This document shows positions 10,408 to 19,225 of a DNA stretch of 64,000 nucleotides, piece by piece. The notes under the pieces are model-generated. The model did not search any database, was not told where the DNA came from, and worked only from the letters and a program-made list of their open reading frames with translations. The stretch covers positions 248,001 through 312,000 of the forward strand of contig NZ_UEYQ01000003.1 of the NCBI RefSeq assembly GCF_900492205.1, written 5' to 3'. Made by a program: the position numbers and the translations under genes. Source of the DNA: Ciceribacter sp. T2.26MG-112.2. GTDB lineage: Bacteria > Pseudomonadota > Alphaproteobacteria > Rhizobiales > Rhizobiaceae. Positions within the stretch are counted from its first letter, which is position 1, and each line of letters starts with the position of its first letter.

Positions 10408-10884
10408 ATGCGCTGCCCGTTCTGCGGTTCGGAAGATACCCAGGTCAAGGATTCCCGTCCGGCGGAGGATAACACCTCCATCCGCCGGCGGCGCATCTGT
10501 CCCGACTGCGGTGGCCGCTTCACGACGTTCGAACGGGTCCAGCTGCGCGAGTTGATGGTGGTCAAGAAGACGGGCCGCAAGGTCCTCTTCGACCGCAACA
10601 AGCTGGTGCGGTCCTTCCAGATCGCGCTCAGGAAGCGTCCTGTCGACAACGAGCGCATCGAACGCGCCGTCTCCGGTATCGTCCGCCGTCTGGAAAGCTC
10701 GGGCGAGACGGAAATATCTTCGGAAGAGATCGGTCTCCAGGTGCTGGAAGCCTTGAAGAGCCTCGACGATGTCGGCTTCGTCCGCTACGCCTCGGTCTAT
10801 CGCGACTTCTCCCATGCCGAGGACTTCGAGAACGTCATCGCCGAGATCAACGCCAAGATCTCGCGCGACAGCGGCGTGGAGTGA
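10408..10884 (+). CDS. nrdR: Transcriptional repressor NrdR
   Basis: A 158-residue repressor of ribonucleotide reductase genes. The N-terminal zinc ribbon reads [17 protein letters not shown] ... [17 protein letters not shown], and an ATP-cone occupies about residues 49-139 ([20 protein letters not shown]). NrdR senses dATP/ATP and binds NrdR boxes upstream of nrd operons. The gene lies 9 bp after glyA and 3 bp before ribD, an arrangement typical of rhizobia. Confidence 0.96.
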   Translation: MRCPFCGSEDTQVKDSRPAEDNTSIRRRRICPDCGGRFTTFERVQLRELMVVKKTGRKVLFDRNKLVRSFQIALRKRPVDNERIERAVSGIVRRLESSGETEISSEEIGLQVLEALKSLDDVGFVRYASVYRDFSHAEDFENVIAEINAKISRDSGVE

Positions 10885-10887
10885 TCC

Positions 10888-12006
10888 ATGTCCGGAGCGG
10901 CGGATGATGCACGCTTCATGGCTGAAGCGATTGAGCTCTCCTTGCGCCATCTCGGCCAAACCTCGACCAATCCTTCTGTCGGTTGCCTGATCGTCAAGGA
11001 CGGCGCAATCGTCGGCCGGGGCGTCACCGCCAAGGGCGGCAGGCCGCATGCCGAAACCGAGGCGCTGGCGGATGCCGGCGAAAAGGCGAGGGGGGCGACC
11101 GCCTATGTCACCCTCGAACCCTGTTCCCATCACGGCAAGACCCCGCCCTGCGCCAATGCGCTGGTGCAGGCCGGCATTGCCCGTGTCGTCGTGGCCGTCA
11201 CCGATCCCGATCCGCGCGTGTCGGGCCGGGGTCTGCGGATCTTGCAGGATGGTGGGATCACGGTATCGAGCGGCGTTCTGGAGGCCGAGGCCAGAAGGGC
11301 GCTTGCGGGCTACCTCACCCGTCAGACGAAGGGCCGGCCCCATGTGATTCTGAAACTTGCCGTTTCGACGGATGGCATGATCGGCCGGAAGGGCGACGGG
11401 CAGGTCGCGATCACCGGTCCGCTGGCCCGTCACCAGGTCCAGCTTCTGCGGGCGAGGACCGATGCGATCCTTGTCGGCATCGGCACGGCTCTGGCCGATG
11501 ATCCCGAGTTGACGGTTCGACTGGAAGGGCTCGAGGACCGCTCACCGGTCCGCATCGTGCTCGATCGTGATCTCGTCCTGCCGCTCGATTCCAAGCTCGT
11601 GCGGACGGCGCGAACGGTTCCGCTGATCGTCGTCTGCGGCGCTGTAAGTGGCGACGGTCTTGACGGTGAAAGAAACGGACAGGCGACCGACGCTCTGGTG
11701 TCGCAGCGAGCCGCGCTCGAGGCCTGCGGTGTGGAGATTGTCGGCGCATCCTCGGTCGATGACTTGTTGTTCGCCCTCGCCAGCCGCGGGATTTCCTCCC
11801 TTATGGTCGAAGGCGGTGCGCGCGTCGCCAGGGATTTCCTCGCCGCCGATCTGGTCGACGAGATCCAGCTATATCAGGGCGCGACCAAGGTGGGTGCCGA
11901 TGGCATCTCTTCACCGCTGACGGCGCAGACAGTGCCGGCGCGGTTTCGTCTGTTGCGCTCGAGCCACTTTGGACCGGATCGTCTGGACGTTTTCGAGCGA
12001 GCTTGA
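10888..12006 (+). CDS. ribD: Bifunctional riboflavin biosynthesis protein RibD (deaminase/reductase)
   Basis: A 372-residue protein with two domains. The N-terminal cytidine-deaminase fold has zinc motifs HAETEAL and PCSHHGKTPPCANAL (residues about 52-95). The C-terminal reductase covers about 148-370, including VILKLAVSTDGMIGRKGDG and SLMVEGGARVARDFL. It carries out the second and third steps from GTP toward lumazine. It follows nrdR by 3 bp. A riboflavin synthase gene (ribE/ribC) is usually next in rhizobia and is absent here; a terminator follows instead. Confidence 0.95.
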   Translation: MSGAADDARFMAEAIELSLRHLGQTSTNPSVGCLIVKDGAIVGRGVTAKGGRPHAETEALADAGEKARGATAYVTLEPCSHHGKTPPCANALVQAGIARVVVAVTDPDPRVSGRGLRILQDGGITVSSGVLEAEARRALAGYLTRQTKGRPHVILKLAVSTDGMIGRKGDGQVAITGPLARHQVQLLRARTDAILVGIGTALADDPELTVRLEGLEDRSPVRIVLDRDLVLPLDSKLVRTARTVPLIVVCGAVSGDGLDGERNGQATDALVSQRAALEACGVEIVGASSVDDLLFALASRGISSLMVEGGARVARDFLAADLVDEIQLYQGATKVGADGISSPLTAQTVPARFRLLRSSHFGPDRLDVFERA

Positions 12007-12036
12007 CGGCTACACCAAGTACGCTCCAAACAAAAG

Positions 12037-12065
12037 AGCCCGGCCGCAGAAGCGGCCGGGCTTGG
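12037..12065. terminator. Bidirectional terminator between ribD and the convergent membrane-protein gene
   Basis: Perfect 11-bp stem AGCCCGGCCGC (12037-12047) / GCGGCCGGGCT (12052-12062) with AGAA loop. It has a short T stretch on the plus side and AAAA before it, which reads as TTTT on the minus side. It lies between two convergent stop codons. Confidence 0.75.
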
Positions 12066-12087
12066 TATTTCATTCCTGCAGATGCAA

Positions 12088-12993
12088 TCAGATGACAGCG
12101 ACGAGGTCTTCTTCTTCGTCGCGCTGACGTCCGCCCAGCGCTGCCGCCACCGAGGCGATGAAGGCGCCGATCATCAGCGAGACCGCGCCGGCAAGCGCAA
12201 TGGCGGTCGCCGCCTGCTTGGCTGCATCGGCTGCTTCCTGAGCTTCCGTCTTCGCTGCCTCGATATTGGCGAGCGTCTGATCGACGCGGGCCTTGGCATC
12301 GGCTTCCGAAAGTCCGGTGCGAGAAGCGACGACACGGTCCAGATAGGCACGATCATCGGCCGGCATTTCGCCACGCACGGTGCCGTTGATCAGGATGCGG
12401 GAGACTTCGGCCGTCACGCGCTCGTCGCTCTGGACGGCAGGCGGCGTGGCCGGATTGGCCGGGCGCAGGATCGCATCCGCGAAATAGTCGACCGAGAAGC
12501 CCGAACCTTCATCCGAGACGTTCGCGGCAGCGGCGATACCCGCTGTGCCGGCGGCACCTGCCGCCGTTGCCGTGGCGCCGGCGACGGTTCCAGCGGCGGA
12601 ACTGATGACCGAACCGAGAAGACCGGCCACCAGCAGGGTCGAAAGTGCCCAGGACAGGAAGCCATGGGCGGTATCGCGGAAGAAAACCTCATCCGTGTGG
12701 ACGCCGACCCATTTGGTGCGAAGCCTGCCGGTCATGTAGCCACCAAAGGCGGCCGAAAGCCACTGCACCAGCACCAGCCAGACAGCGGTGGTCCAGCCGA
12801 TTGCTTCCAGCGATACGCTCTCTCCCGCCCAGGGTGATACCATGGTCAAGCCGAGGCCGGAGCCGATGAGTGTCAGAATGAGAGTGATGGCGGAAGCGGC
12901 AAGCGCACCGGCGATGATCGACTTGAGCGACACCGCTGACGCCGAAGATTCAATCGGCATCAGGGTGGGAGAGGGGCTGACGGGAATTGACAT
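12088..12993 (-). CDS. Membrane protein of unknown function, Ala-rich
   Basis: A 301-residue protein with hydrophobic segments at about 24-50 (IIAGALAASAITLILTLIG), 66-88, 109-130 and a C-terminal hairpin near 263-285 (AIALAGAVSLMIGAFIASVA). Between them is a soluble loop with a helical, Glu/Ala-rich stretch (ARVDQTLANIEAAKTEAQEA). It resembles conserved rhizobial inner-membrane proteins of unknown role. AGGAGG precedes the ATG at 12993 and overlaps the end of the upstream microprotein gene. It lies opposite to the riboflavin genes. Confidence 0.7.
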   Translation of the reverse strand: MSIPVSPSPTLMPIESSASAVSLKSIIAGALAASAITLILTLIGSGLGLTMVSPWAGESVSLEAIGWTTAVWLVLVQWLSAAFGGYMTGRLRTKWVGVHTDEVFFRDTAHGFLSWALSTLLVAGLLGSVISSAAGTVAGATATAAGAAGTAGIAAAANVSDEGSGFSVDYFADAILRPANPATPPAVQSDERVTAEVSRILINGTVRGEMPADDRAYLDRVVASRTGLSEADAKARVDQTLANIEAAKTEAQEAADAAKQAATAIALAGAVSLMIGAFIASVAAALGGRQRDEEEDLVAVI

Positions 12994-13001
12994 GCTGCCT
13001 C

Positions 13002-13079
13002 CTAGCGCCAGAACAGCATGATCAGAATGATGAGCGGGATCGGAACCCCAAGAAACCAAAGCAGAATACCGCGACCCAT
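13002..13079 (-). CDS. 25-residue hydrophobic membrane microprotein
   Basis: Reads [20 protein letters not shown] followed by MLFWR: one transmembrane helix with an internal GVPIP kink and a short charged N-terminus. A near-perfect GGAGG ribosome site lies 6 nt before the ATG. Its TAG stop is part of the AGGAGG that serves the next gene (ATG 8 nt downstream), so the two genes are very likely coupled. Short proteins with this LWLLGVPIPxIILL pattern recur in rhizobia as I recall; no function is known. Confidence 0.68.
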   Translation of the reverse strand: MGRGILLWFLGVPIPLIILIMLFWR

Positions 13080-13123
13080 GATATACCTCCTGTCGGACGT
13101 GCCGATCTCGATGTTGTTTCCCG

Positions 13124-13141
13124 ACCGCGTGATCACGCGGT
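13124..13141. promoter_or_regulatory. 18-bp perfect palindrome, candidate operator
   Basis: ACCGCGTGATCACGCGGT is a perfect inverted repeat without spacer. It lies 44 bp upstream of the microprotein start (minus strand) and about 190 bp upstream of ribH, in a 253-bp region with no other gene. Its length fits a dimeric repressor site; the bound protein is unknown. Confidence 0.45.
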
Positions 13142-13332
13142 GGTCATCGCTAGAACACCGCATCGCCATTTTTGTTCCTTTGCACGCCCGGCGCGGCCTC
13201 GCCGATTTTGGCGGATCGAACGGCGCTGGCGCCGACCGAGCGGAAAAACACTTGCCAAGCCCCGTGCGCCGTGGTTTGACCGCCGTCTGTCCGACATTGC
13301 GCGGACTTCTCCTCAAAACCGGGGTCCAGGTC

Positions 13333-13791
13333 ATGTCCAAGAAGAAATCTGCACCGCATCTCCTGATCGTTGAAGCGCGCTTCTATGACGACATGGCGGA
13401 TGCCTTGTTGGATGGCGCCAAGGCGGCACTCGACGAAGCGGGCGCGACCTATGACATCGTCACCGTCCCGGGCGCCCTGGAAATCCCCCCTGCGATCTCG
13501 ATGGCGCTCGACGCCGCCGATGAGGAGGGTGTCGCCTATGACGGTTTCGTCGCGCTCGGCATGGTCATTCGCGGCGAGACCTATCACTTCGAGATCGTCT
13601 CGAACGAATCCTCGCGGGCATTGATGGATCTGGCCGTGTCCGAATCGCTGGCCATCGGCAATGGGATCCTGACGGTCGAGAATGAAGAACAGGCCTGGGC
13701 GCGTGCGCGCCGGTCGGACAACGACAAGGGCGGATTCGCCGCCCGCGCTGCGCTGACGATGATCGCGCTGAAGAAGAAACTGGGTAACTGA
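13333..13791 (+). CDS. ribH: 6,7-dimethyl-8-ribityllumazine synthase
   Basis: A 152-residue lumazine synthase. Visible are the substrate-binding segment [15 protein letters not shown], the conserved [18 protein letters not shown] with the catalytic His, and [15 protein letters not shown]. The enzyme joins the pyrimidine from the RibD branch with dihydroxybutanone phosphate. The ATG at 13333 gives normal length. nusB begins 6 bp after the stop, the usual rhizobial ribH-nusB pair. A paralogue (RibH2) is common elsewhere in these genomes. Confidence 0.93.
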   Translation: MSKKKSAPHLLIVEARFYDDMADALLDGAKAALDEAGATYDIVTVPGALEIPPAISMALDAADEEGVAYDGFVALGMVIRGETYHFEIVSNESSRALMDLAVSESLAIGNGILTVENEEQAWARARRSDNDKGGFAARAALTMIALKKKLGN

Positions 13792-13797
13792 ACGAAT

Positions 13798-14277
13798 ATG
13801 TCGACGGAAGACAAACAGCCGGTGAAGACCGCCAACCAGCGTGGCGCAGCCCGCCTTGCGGCCGTGCAGGCGCTGTATCAGATGGATATCGGCGGAACCG
13901 GCGTGCTGGAAGTGGTCAGCGAATACGAAACCCACCGCCTGGGACAGGAAGTCGATGGCGACACCTATCTCAAGGCGGATGCCTCATGGTTCCGTTCTAT
14001 CGTCGCCGGCGTGGTGCGCGATCAGAAGGCTATCGATCCGATGATCGCCAAGGCCTTGCAGGACGACTGGGCACTGTCGCGCATCGACAGCACCGTGCGC
14101 GCCATCCTGCGTGCCGGCACCTTCGAGCTGCTCGAACGCAAGGACGTGCCCGTCCCGGTGATCGTCACCGAATATGTCGAGATCGCCCGGGCATTCTTCG
14201 AGGACGAGGAGCCGAAGCTCGTCAACGCCGTGCTCGATCGGATCGCCAAGCAGGTCCGCGGCATCACCAAGAAGTAA
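13798..14277 (+). CDS. nusB: Transcription antitermination protein NusB
   Basis: A 159-residue all-helical protein with the NusB pattern: [20 protein letters not shown] at the N-terminus, [23 protein letters not shown] and [30 protein letters not shown] at the C-terminus. With NusE (S10) it binds boxA RNA in rRNA leaders. There is only 6 bp between ribH and this gene and no strong ribosome site, so translation probably depends on coupling. Confidence 0.95.
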   Translation: MSTEDKQPVKTANQRGAARLAAVQALYQMDIGGTGVLEVVSEYETHRLGQEVDGDTYLKADASWFRSIVAGVVRDQKAIDPMIAKALQDDWALSRIDSTVRAILRAGTFELLERKDVPVPVIVTEYVEIARAFFEDEEPKLVNAVLDRIAKQVRGITKK

Positions 14278-14293
14278 ATCCGGGAAACACGCT

Positions 14294-15523
14294 ATGTCCG
14301 CTCACGAGGCTCAAGGGTTGGACGATCAACTGCGCACGGCCAAGCGCAATGTGTCCCTCCTCACGGTTGCCCAGGCCATTCTCGGATCCGCGGCCCCCTT
14401 GAGTTTTTCGGTCGGCGGTCTGGCCGGCTTCCAGTTGCTCGGCGCCGACAAGTCTCTGGCGACGGCGCCTCTGACTGGTTTCAACGTCGGCGTGGCGCTC
14501 GGCGCCATCGTCGTTGCTGCCGCCTCCCGCTTTCTTGGTCGGCGCGAGAGCTTCATGGTTGGAGCGCTGATGGGCGCGATCGGCGGCGCGGTTGCGGCCC
14601 TTGCGCTTTTCCGTTCCGAATTCTGGCTGTTTGCCTTCGGCCTCCTGCTGATCGGTCTGTCCGGCGGCTTCACCCAGAAGATCCGCTTCGCCGCGGCCGA
14701 TGCCTCGCCCAGCTTCTACAAGGGCAAGGCGATTTCCTGGATTCTCGCTGGCGGCATCGTATCAGCCATCGTCGGCCCGCAGCTGGCGATCTGGCTGAAG
14801 GACTGGATGGAGCCGGTGACGTTCGCCGGCGCCTTCATGGGTCTCGTGCCGCTGATGCTGCTCGCCATCGGCGTCCTGTTCTTCCTCAAGCTGCCGGACA
14901 CTTCGTCGAAGACGGGGACCGATGGCGAGCCTGCGCGTCCGCTGCGCGAAATCGTCATGACGCAGCGCTTCGCCACCGGCATGATCTGCGGCATCAGTTC
15001 GTACGCCCTGATGACCTTCATGATGACCGGCGCGCCCCTTGCCATGGTGGTCGGTTGCGGCTTCTCGTCCGATCTTGCCACCCTCGGCATCCAGTGGCAC
15101 GTCATTGCCATGTTCGCGCCGAGCTTCTTCACCGGCATGCTGATCTCGCGCTTCGGCACGGAAAAGGTCGTTGCTGCCGGCCTTCTCATCCTCATGAGCT
15201 GTGCCGTCATTGCCCATATGGGCGTCGAATTGTGGAACTTCTGGCTGGCGCTCGTCCTGCTCGGCATCGGCTGGAACTTCGGCTTCATCGGCGCGACAGC
15301 GATCGTCGCCTCCAGCTATCGGCCGCACGAGGCAGACAAGGTCCAGGGTTTCCACGACATCGTGCTGTTCGGCACCGTGGCGCTTTCCTCCTTCTCCTCG
15401 GGCAAGATTTTTTCCGCCTTCGGCTGGTCCTTCATGAACCTCGTCATCTGGCCCGTGACCATCGTCTGCCTGATCCTCGTGGTCCTGCAGATGCGTGCCG
15501 CTGCCCGCAAGGACCAAGCCTGA
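14294..15523 (+). CDS. Major facilitator superfamily transporter
   Basis: A 409-residue membrane protein with 12 likely helices and MFS features, including a short basic loop between helices 2 and 3 (ASRFLGRRESFMVGALMGA) and VSRFGTEKVVAAGLLIL in the second half. The substrate cannot be read from sequence. GGGAAA precedes the ATG at 14294; the overlapping frame into nusB is ignored. It lies 16 bp after nusB, so readthrough from ribH-nusB is likely, and no terminator is seen before hppA. Confidence 0.8.
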   Translation: MSAHEAQGLDDQLRTAKRNVSLLTVAQAILGSAAPLSFSVGGLAGFQLLGADKSLATAPLTGFNVGVALGAIVVAAASRFLGRRESFMVGALMGAIGGAVAALALFRSEFWLFAFGLLLIGLSGGFTQKIRFAAADASPSFYKGKAISWILAGGIVSAIVGPQLAIWLKDWMEPVTFAGAFMGLVPLMLLAIGVLFFLKLPDTSSKTGTDGEPARPLREIVMTQRFATGMICGISSYALMTFMMTGAPLAMVVGCGFSSDLATLGIQWHVIAMFAPSFFTGMLISRFGTEKVVAAGLLILMSCAVIAHMGVELWNFWLALVLLGIGWNFGFIGATAIVASSYRPHEADKVQGFHDIVLFGTVALSSFSSGKIFSAFGWSFMNLVIWPVTIVCLILVVLQMRAAARKDQA

Positions 15524-15588
15524 TCCCTCGTCCCTGCGACGCCACCGGGGCTTGACGTTAGGGAATCCGCAACGCAATCTCGCGCCAA

Positions 15589-15670
15589 GTCCGGAGACCT
15601 CTGGAGGAGGGGCCAGGCCGGACGTCACCGCCCGCGGGGAGTGAGGCGCGGGCAATACGGGAGGTATTGC
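15589..15670 (+). promoter_or_regulatory. Structured 5' leader of hppA with ribosome-site hairpin
   Basis: Three nested inverted repeats occur within 82 nt. GTCCGG (15589-15594) pairs with CCGGAC (15618-15623). GCCCGCG (15630-15636) pairs with CGCGGGC (15647-15653). GCAATAC (15652-15658) pairs perfectly with GTATTGC (15664-15670). The last hairpin carries GGGAG of the ribosome-binding site in its 5-nt loop and shares two bases with the second, so they compete slightly. It matches no riboswitch class that I recognise; regulation is an inference. Confidence 0.45.
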
Positions 15671-15672
15671 GA

Positions 15673-17811
15673 ATGACAGTGCTTTTAGGCGTCATATTTT
15701 GCGGTCTGCTTTCGGTGGTCTATGCGGTCTGGGCGACGCGCTCGGTGCTGGCCGCCGATCAGGGCAATGCCCGCATGCAGGAAATTGCCGGTTATATTCG
15801 TGAAGGTGCCCAGGCCTATCTCGCCCGCCAATACCTCACCATTGCCATTGTCGGCGTCGTGGTCTTCATCGGGACCTGGCTGTTGCTTTCCGCAACGGCG
15901 GCCATCGGTTTCCTGATCGGCGCAGTTCTGTCCGGTGCTGCCGGCTTCATCGGCATGCACGTCTCCGTCCGCGCCAATGTCCGCACGGCCCAGGCCTCGT
16001 CGCAGAGCCTTGCCGCCGGTCTCGACATTGCCTTCAAGTCCGGTGCCATCACCGGCATGCTGGTGGCAGGTCTCGCCCTGCTCGGCGTTGCCATCTACTT
16101 CTACATTCTGACCGTGGTACTCGGCCATGAGAGCGGTTCGCGCGAAGTCATCGACTCGCTCGTGGCGCTCGGCTTTGGCGCTTCGCTCATTTCGATCTTC
16201 GCCCGTCTCGGCGGCGGCATCTTCACCAAGGGTGCCGACGTCGGCGGCGACCTCGTCGGCAAGGTTGAAGCCGGCATTCCGGAAGACGACCCGCGCAACC
16301 CGGCGACCATCGCCGACAACGTGGGTGACAATGTCGGCGACTGCGCCGGCATGGCCGCCGACCTGTTCGAGACCTATGCGGTCTCGGTTGTTGCCACCAT
16401 GGTTCTGGCCGCCATCTTCTTTGCCGGCTCCGCCGCCCTTGAGATCGCGATGATCTATCCGCTCGCCATTTGCGGCGCCTGCATCATCACCTCGATCATC
16501 GGCACCTTCTTCGTCAAGCTCGGCACCAACGGCTCGATCATGGGCGCCCTCTACAAGGGCCTCATCGTCACCGGCGCGCTGTCGATCCTCGGTCTTGCTG
16601 CGGCGACTTCGCTGACCATCGGCTGGGGCTCGATCGGCACTGTCGCCGGTATGGACATCACCGGCTGGAACCTGTTCATCTGCGGCATCCTCGGCCTCGT
16701 GGTCACCGCACTGATCGTGGTCATCACCGAATACTACACCGGCACCAACAAGCGGCCGGTCAACTCGATCGCCCAGGCCTCGGTGACCGGTCACGGCACC
16801 AACGTCATCCAGGGGCTTGCCGTCTCGCTGGAGTCGACGGCGCTCCCGGCTATCGTCATCGTCGGCGGAATCATCTCGACCTACCAGCTTGCCGGCCTGT
16901 TCGGCACGGCGATCGCGGTGACCACTATGCTCGGCCTCGCCGGCATGATCGTCGCGCTCGACGCCTTCGGTCCCGTCACCGACAATGCCGGCGGCATTGC
17001 CGAAATGTCCGGTCTGCCGGCGGAAGTCCGCAAGTCGACCGACGCGCTCGATGCCGTCGGCAACACGACCAAGGCTGTCACCAAGGGCTATGCGATCGGC
17101 TCGGCCGGTCTTGGCGCGCTAGTGCTGTTCGCCGCCTATTCCAACGACCTGCAATATTTCGCCGCCAATGCGGCGCAGTATCCGTATTTCGCCGACATGG
17201 GCGACATCTCGTTCAGCCTGTCCAACCCTTATGTCGTCGCCGGCCTGATCTTCGGCGGCCTCATTCCCTATCTTTTCGGCGGCATCGCCATGACCGCCGT
17301 CGGCCGTGCAGCGAGTTCGATCGTCGAGGAAGTCCGCCGGCAGTTCCGGGAAAACCCCGGCATCATGCAGGGAACGGTCAAGCCGGACTACGGCCGCGCC
17401 GTCGACATGCTGACCAAGGCGGCGATCCGGGAAATGATCATTCCCTCGCTTCTGCCGGTTCTCGCTCCGCTCGTCGTCTATTTCGGCGTGCTGGCGATCT
17501 CGGGCTCCAAGGCCTCGGCCTTTGCGGCGCTCGGCGCTTCGCTGCTCGGCGTCATCGTCAACGGCCTGTTCGTGGCGATTTCCATGACCTCGGGCGGCGG
17601 CGCCTGGGACAATGCCAAGAAGAGTTTCGAGGATGGCTTTGTCGACAAGGATGGCGTCAAGCACCTCAAGGGTTCGGATGCGCACAAGGCCTCGGTGACC
17701 GGTGATACCGTCGGCGATCCCTACAAGGACACCGCCGGCCCGGCAGTTAACCCTGCGATCAAGATTACCAATATCGTCGCGCTTTTGCTGCTTGCCGTTC
17801 TGGCCGGCTAA
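15673..17811 (+). CDS. hppA: Membrane-bound proton-translocating pyrophosphatase, K+-independent type
   Basis: A 712-residue pump with about 16 helices that couples PPi hydrolysis to proton export; in Agrobacterium it is found in acidocalcisomes. The substrate site includes [20 protein letters not shown] and [20 protein letters not shown] near residue 210. [10 protein letters not shown] has Lys467, the known marker of K+-independent enzymes (K+-dependent ones have Ala here). The ATG at 15673 is used; the TTG two codons earlier lies inside a leader hairpin. A strong terminator follows. Confidence 0.96.
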   Translation: MTVLLGVIFCGLLSVVYAVWATRSVLAADQGNARMQEIAGYIREGAQAYLARQYLTIAIVGVVVFIGTWLLLSATAAIGFLIGAVLSGAAGFIGMHVSVRANVRTAQASSQSLAAGLDIAFKSGAITGMLVAGLALLGVAIYFYILTVVLGHESGSREVIDSLVALGFGASLISIFARLGGGIFTKGADVGGDLVGKVEAGIPEDDPRNPATIADNVGDNVGDCAGMAADLFETYAVSVVATMVLAAIFFAGSAALEIAMIYPLAICGACIITSIIGTFFVKLGTNGSIMGALYKGLIVTGALSILGLAAATSLTIGWGSIGTVAGMDITGWNLFICGILGLVVTALIVVITEYYTGTNKRPVNSIAQASVTGHGTNVIQGLAVSLESTALPAIVIVGGIISTYQLAGLFGTAIAVTTMLGLAGMIVALDAFGPVTDNAGGIAEMSGLPAEVRKSTDALDAVGNTTKAVTKGYAIGSAGLGALVLFAAYSNDLQYFAANAAQYPYFADMGDISFSLSNPYVVAGLIFGGLIPYLFGGIAMTAVGRAASSIVEEVRRQFRENPGIMQGTVKPDYGRAVDMLTKAAIREMIIPSLLPVLAPLVVYFGVLAISGSKASAFAALGASLLGVIVNGLFVAISMTSGGGAWDNAKKSFEDGFVDKDGVKHLKGSDAHKASVTGDTVGDPYKDTAGPAVNPAIKITNIVALLLLAVLAG

Positions 17812-17839
17812 GTCTCGGGCGCCAGCGTAGGAAACAGAA

Positions 17840-17869
17840 AACCGCGGAAGCTGACTTCCGCGGTTTTTT
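17840..17869. terminator. Rho-independent terminator after hppA
   Basis: Perfect stem AACCGCGGAAG (17840-17850) / CTTCCGCGGTT (17855-17865) with CTGA loop and six T. It has A-rich sequence on the other side, so it may also serve the convergent bamE gene. Confidence 0.85.
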
Positions 17870-17913
17870 CAGTGGAGCGAGAGAAATACCTGTCCGGTAT
17901 TCCTAGGCGGTTA

Positions 17914-18399
17914 TCAGATGCCGCCGAGCAAGTTCTTGACGCTGTTGGCGGCGCCGCCGCCACCCGACAGGATCTGCTGCAGGAAGGTGAGGTCCTTGCC
18001 GCCCGTCGGCGTGGTGCGCGAGATCATGTCGAACACCTTGCCGTCCTGCATGGTGTAGTTGGCGCGCTGCGAAACCACGCCGTCCTTGTCGAAGTAGATC
18101 GCCAGGATCTGCTGCTCGACCAGCTTCTGCTTCATGAAGGCGACGGAACGGGTGCGCTTCTGCGAGATGTAGTAGAACACTTCGCCATCGAAGGTGGCGG
18201 TGGTCGACGGCGTGCCGAGCGACAACAGCACCTGTTCGCGGCTCGAGCCGACCGGCACGAGGTCCAGCGCGTCCTGGTCGACGACATAGCCGTTGTGGAA
18301 GACTTCCGACGTGGTGCAGCCGCTAAGGCTGGCAACCGAAAGAGCAAGGGCGAGGGCAGTGCAGCCGAGAACTTTTCTGTCCGATCCGAGATACCGCAT
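17914..18399 (-). CDS. bamE: Outer-membrane assembly lipoprotein BamE (SmpA/OmlA)
   Basis: A 161-residue lipoprotein. The signal sequence ends in lipobox LSGC at about residues 23-26 (SVASLSGCTTSE). The BamE fold follows: GYVVDQDALDLVPVGSSREQVLLSLGTPS, the typical start strand and helix, then FYYISQKRTR. BamE is a small subunit of the BAM complex that folds outer-membrane proteins. The start at 18399 places the lipobox correctly; upstream codons to 18474 are open but would bury it. Divergent from the cytochrome chaperone gene. The Gly-rich C-terminus (SGGGGAANSVKNLLGG) is disordered. Confidence 0.88.
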   Translation of the reverse strand: MRYLGSDRKVLGCTALALALSVASLSGCTTSEVFHNGYVVDQDALDLVPVGSSREQVLLSLGTPSTTATFDGEVFYYISQKRTRSVAFMKQKLVEQQILAIYFDKDGVVSQRANYTMQDGKVFDMISRTTPTGGKDLTFLQQILSGGGGAANSVKNLLGGI

Positions 18400-18678
18400 T
18401 TCCAACCACACGTCTCCAATGACACGATGAGGCCACCCGACTGGGTCGACCGCAAAACCTGATGCGCATACCATTGTGGCCTTTCCGGGGTCGAAACCAG
18501 TGCTGCTTTACCCTATCGGGACCAGGCAGCCGGCTGCCCGGTAACGGCCTCGAGGTTCGGACCGGACGGCAGAAACGGCATTGCAATTCACGTCTGCTTC
18601 GGTAAACCAGCTTTCGCAATCATGCAACACGACCCAGGGCAGGCGAACCGGTTCGCTGGGTTCTTTTTGGTGAAATGA

Positions 18679-19224
18679 ATGCTATTCGGGTTCTTCCGGC
18701 AGAAAAAGCACAACCGGCTCATCGTCGAGCGCCAGTATGCGGCATTGACCGCCACCGCGCGAACGCCTGTTTTCTATGAGCAACTCGCCGTGCCCGATAC
18801 GGTCATGGGCCGCTTCGAAATGTTGTCGCTGGTCCTGATTCTCTATTTTCGCCGCACGCGCCAGTCGCCGCGCAGCGGTCAGGAGATCGCCCAGGAGATC
18901 GTCGACGCCTTCTTCGAGGATGTTGATCATTCCATCCGCGAGTTGGGGATCGGCGACCAGGGCGTGCCGAAGCGGATGAAGAAACTGGCCGGGATGTTCT
19001 ACGGCCGGCTGGAATCCTATGCCGCCGCACTCGACAAAGATGACCGGGACCTGTTGGCGTCTGCCCTTCGGCGCAATATATATCCCGAAACGGGCGAAGA
19101 CGCGCCGGATATGGCCGGTCTCGCCGAATGGATGATGGACGTCGAGCGCAAGCTCCGGGTCCTCGATGAAGGGGTCGTCGAGACCGGCACCGTCCGGCTC
19201 GATCCTCCCGGAGGTTTGCTCTGA
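18679..19224 (+). CDS. Ubiquinol-cytochrome c chaperone (CBP3 family)
   Basis: A 181-residue protein related to mitochondrial CBP3/UQCC1, needed for assembly of the cytochrome bc1 complex. Recognisable parts: RLIVERQYAALTATARTPVFYEQLAVPDTVMGRFEM and the helical QEIVDAFFEDVDHSIRELGIGDQGVPKRMKKL, both characteristic of the alphaproteobacterial family. First gene of a chain with DUF177, plsX and fabH; the DUF177 ribosome site (GGAGG, 19210-19214) lies inside its last codons. Confidence 0.88.
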   Translation: MLFGFFRQKKHNRLIVERQYAALTATARTPVFYEQLAVPDTVMGRFEMLSLVLILYFRRTRQSPRSGQEIAQEIVDAFFEDVDHSIRELGIGDQGVPKRMKKLAGMFYGRLESYAAALDKDDRDLLASALRRNIYPETGEDAPDMAGLAEWMMDVERKLRVLDEGVVETGTVRLDPPGGLL

Positions 19225-19225
19225 T

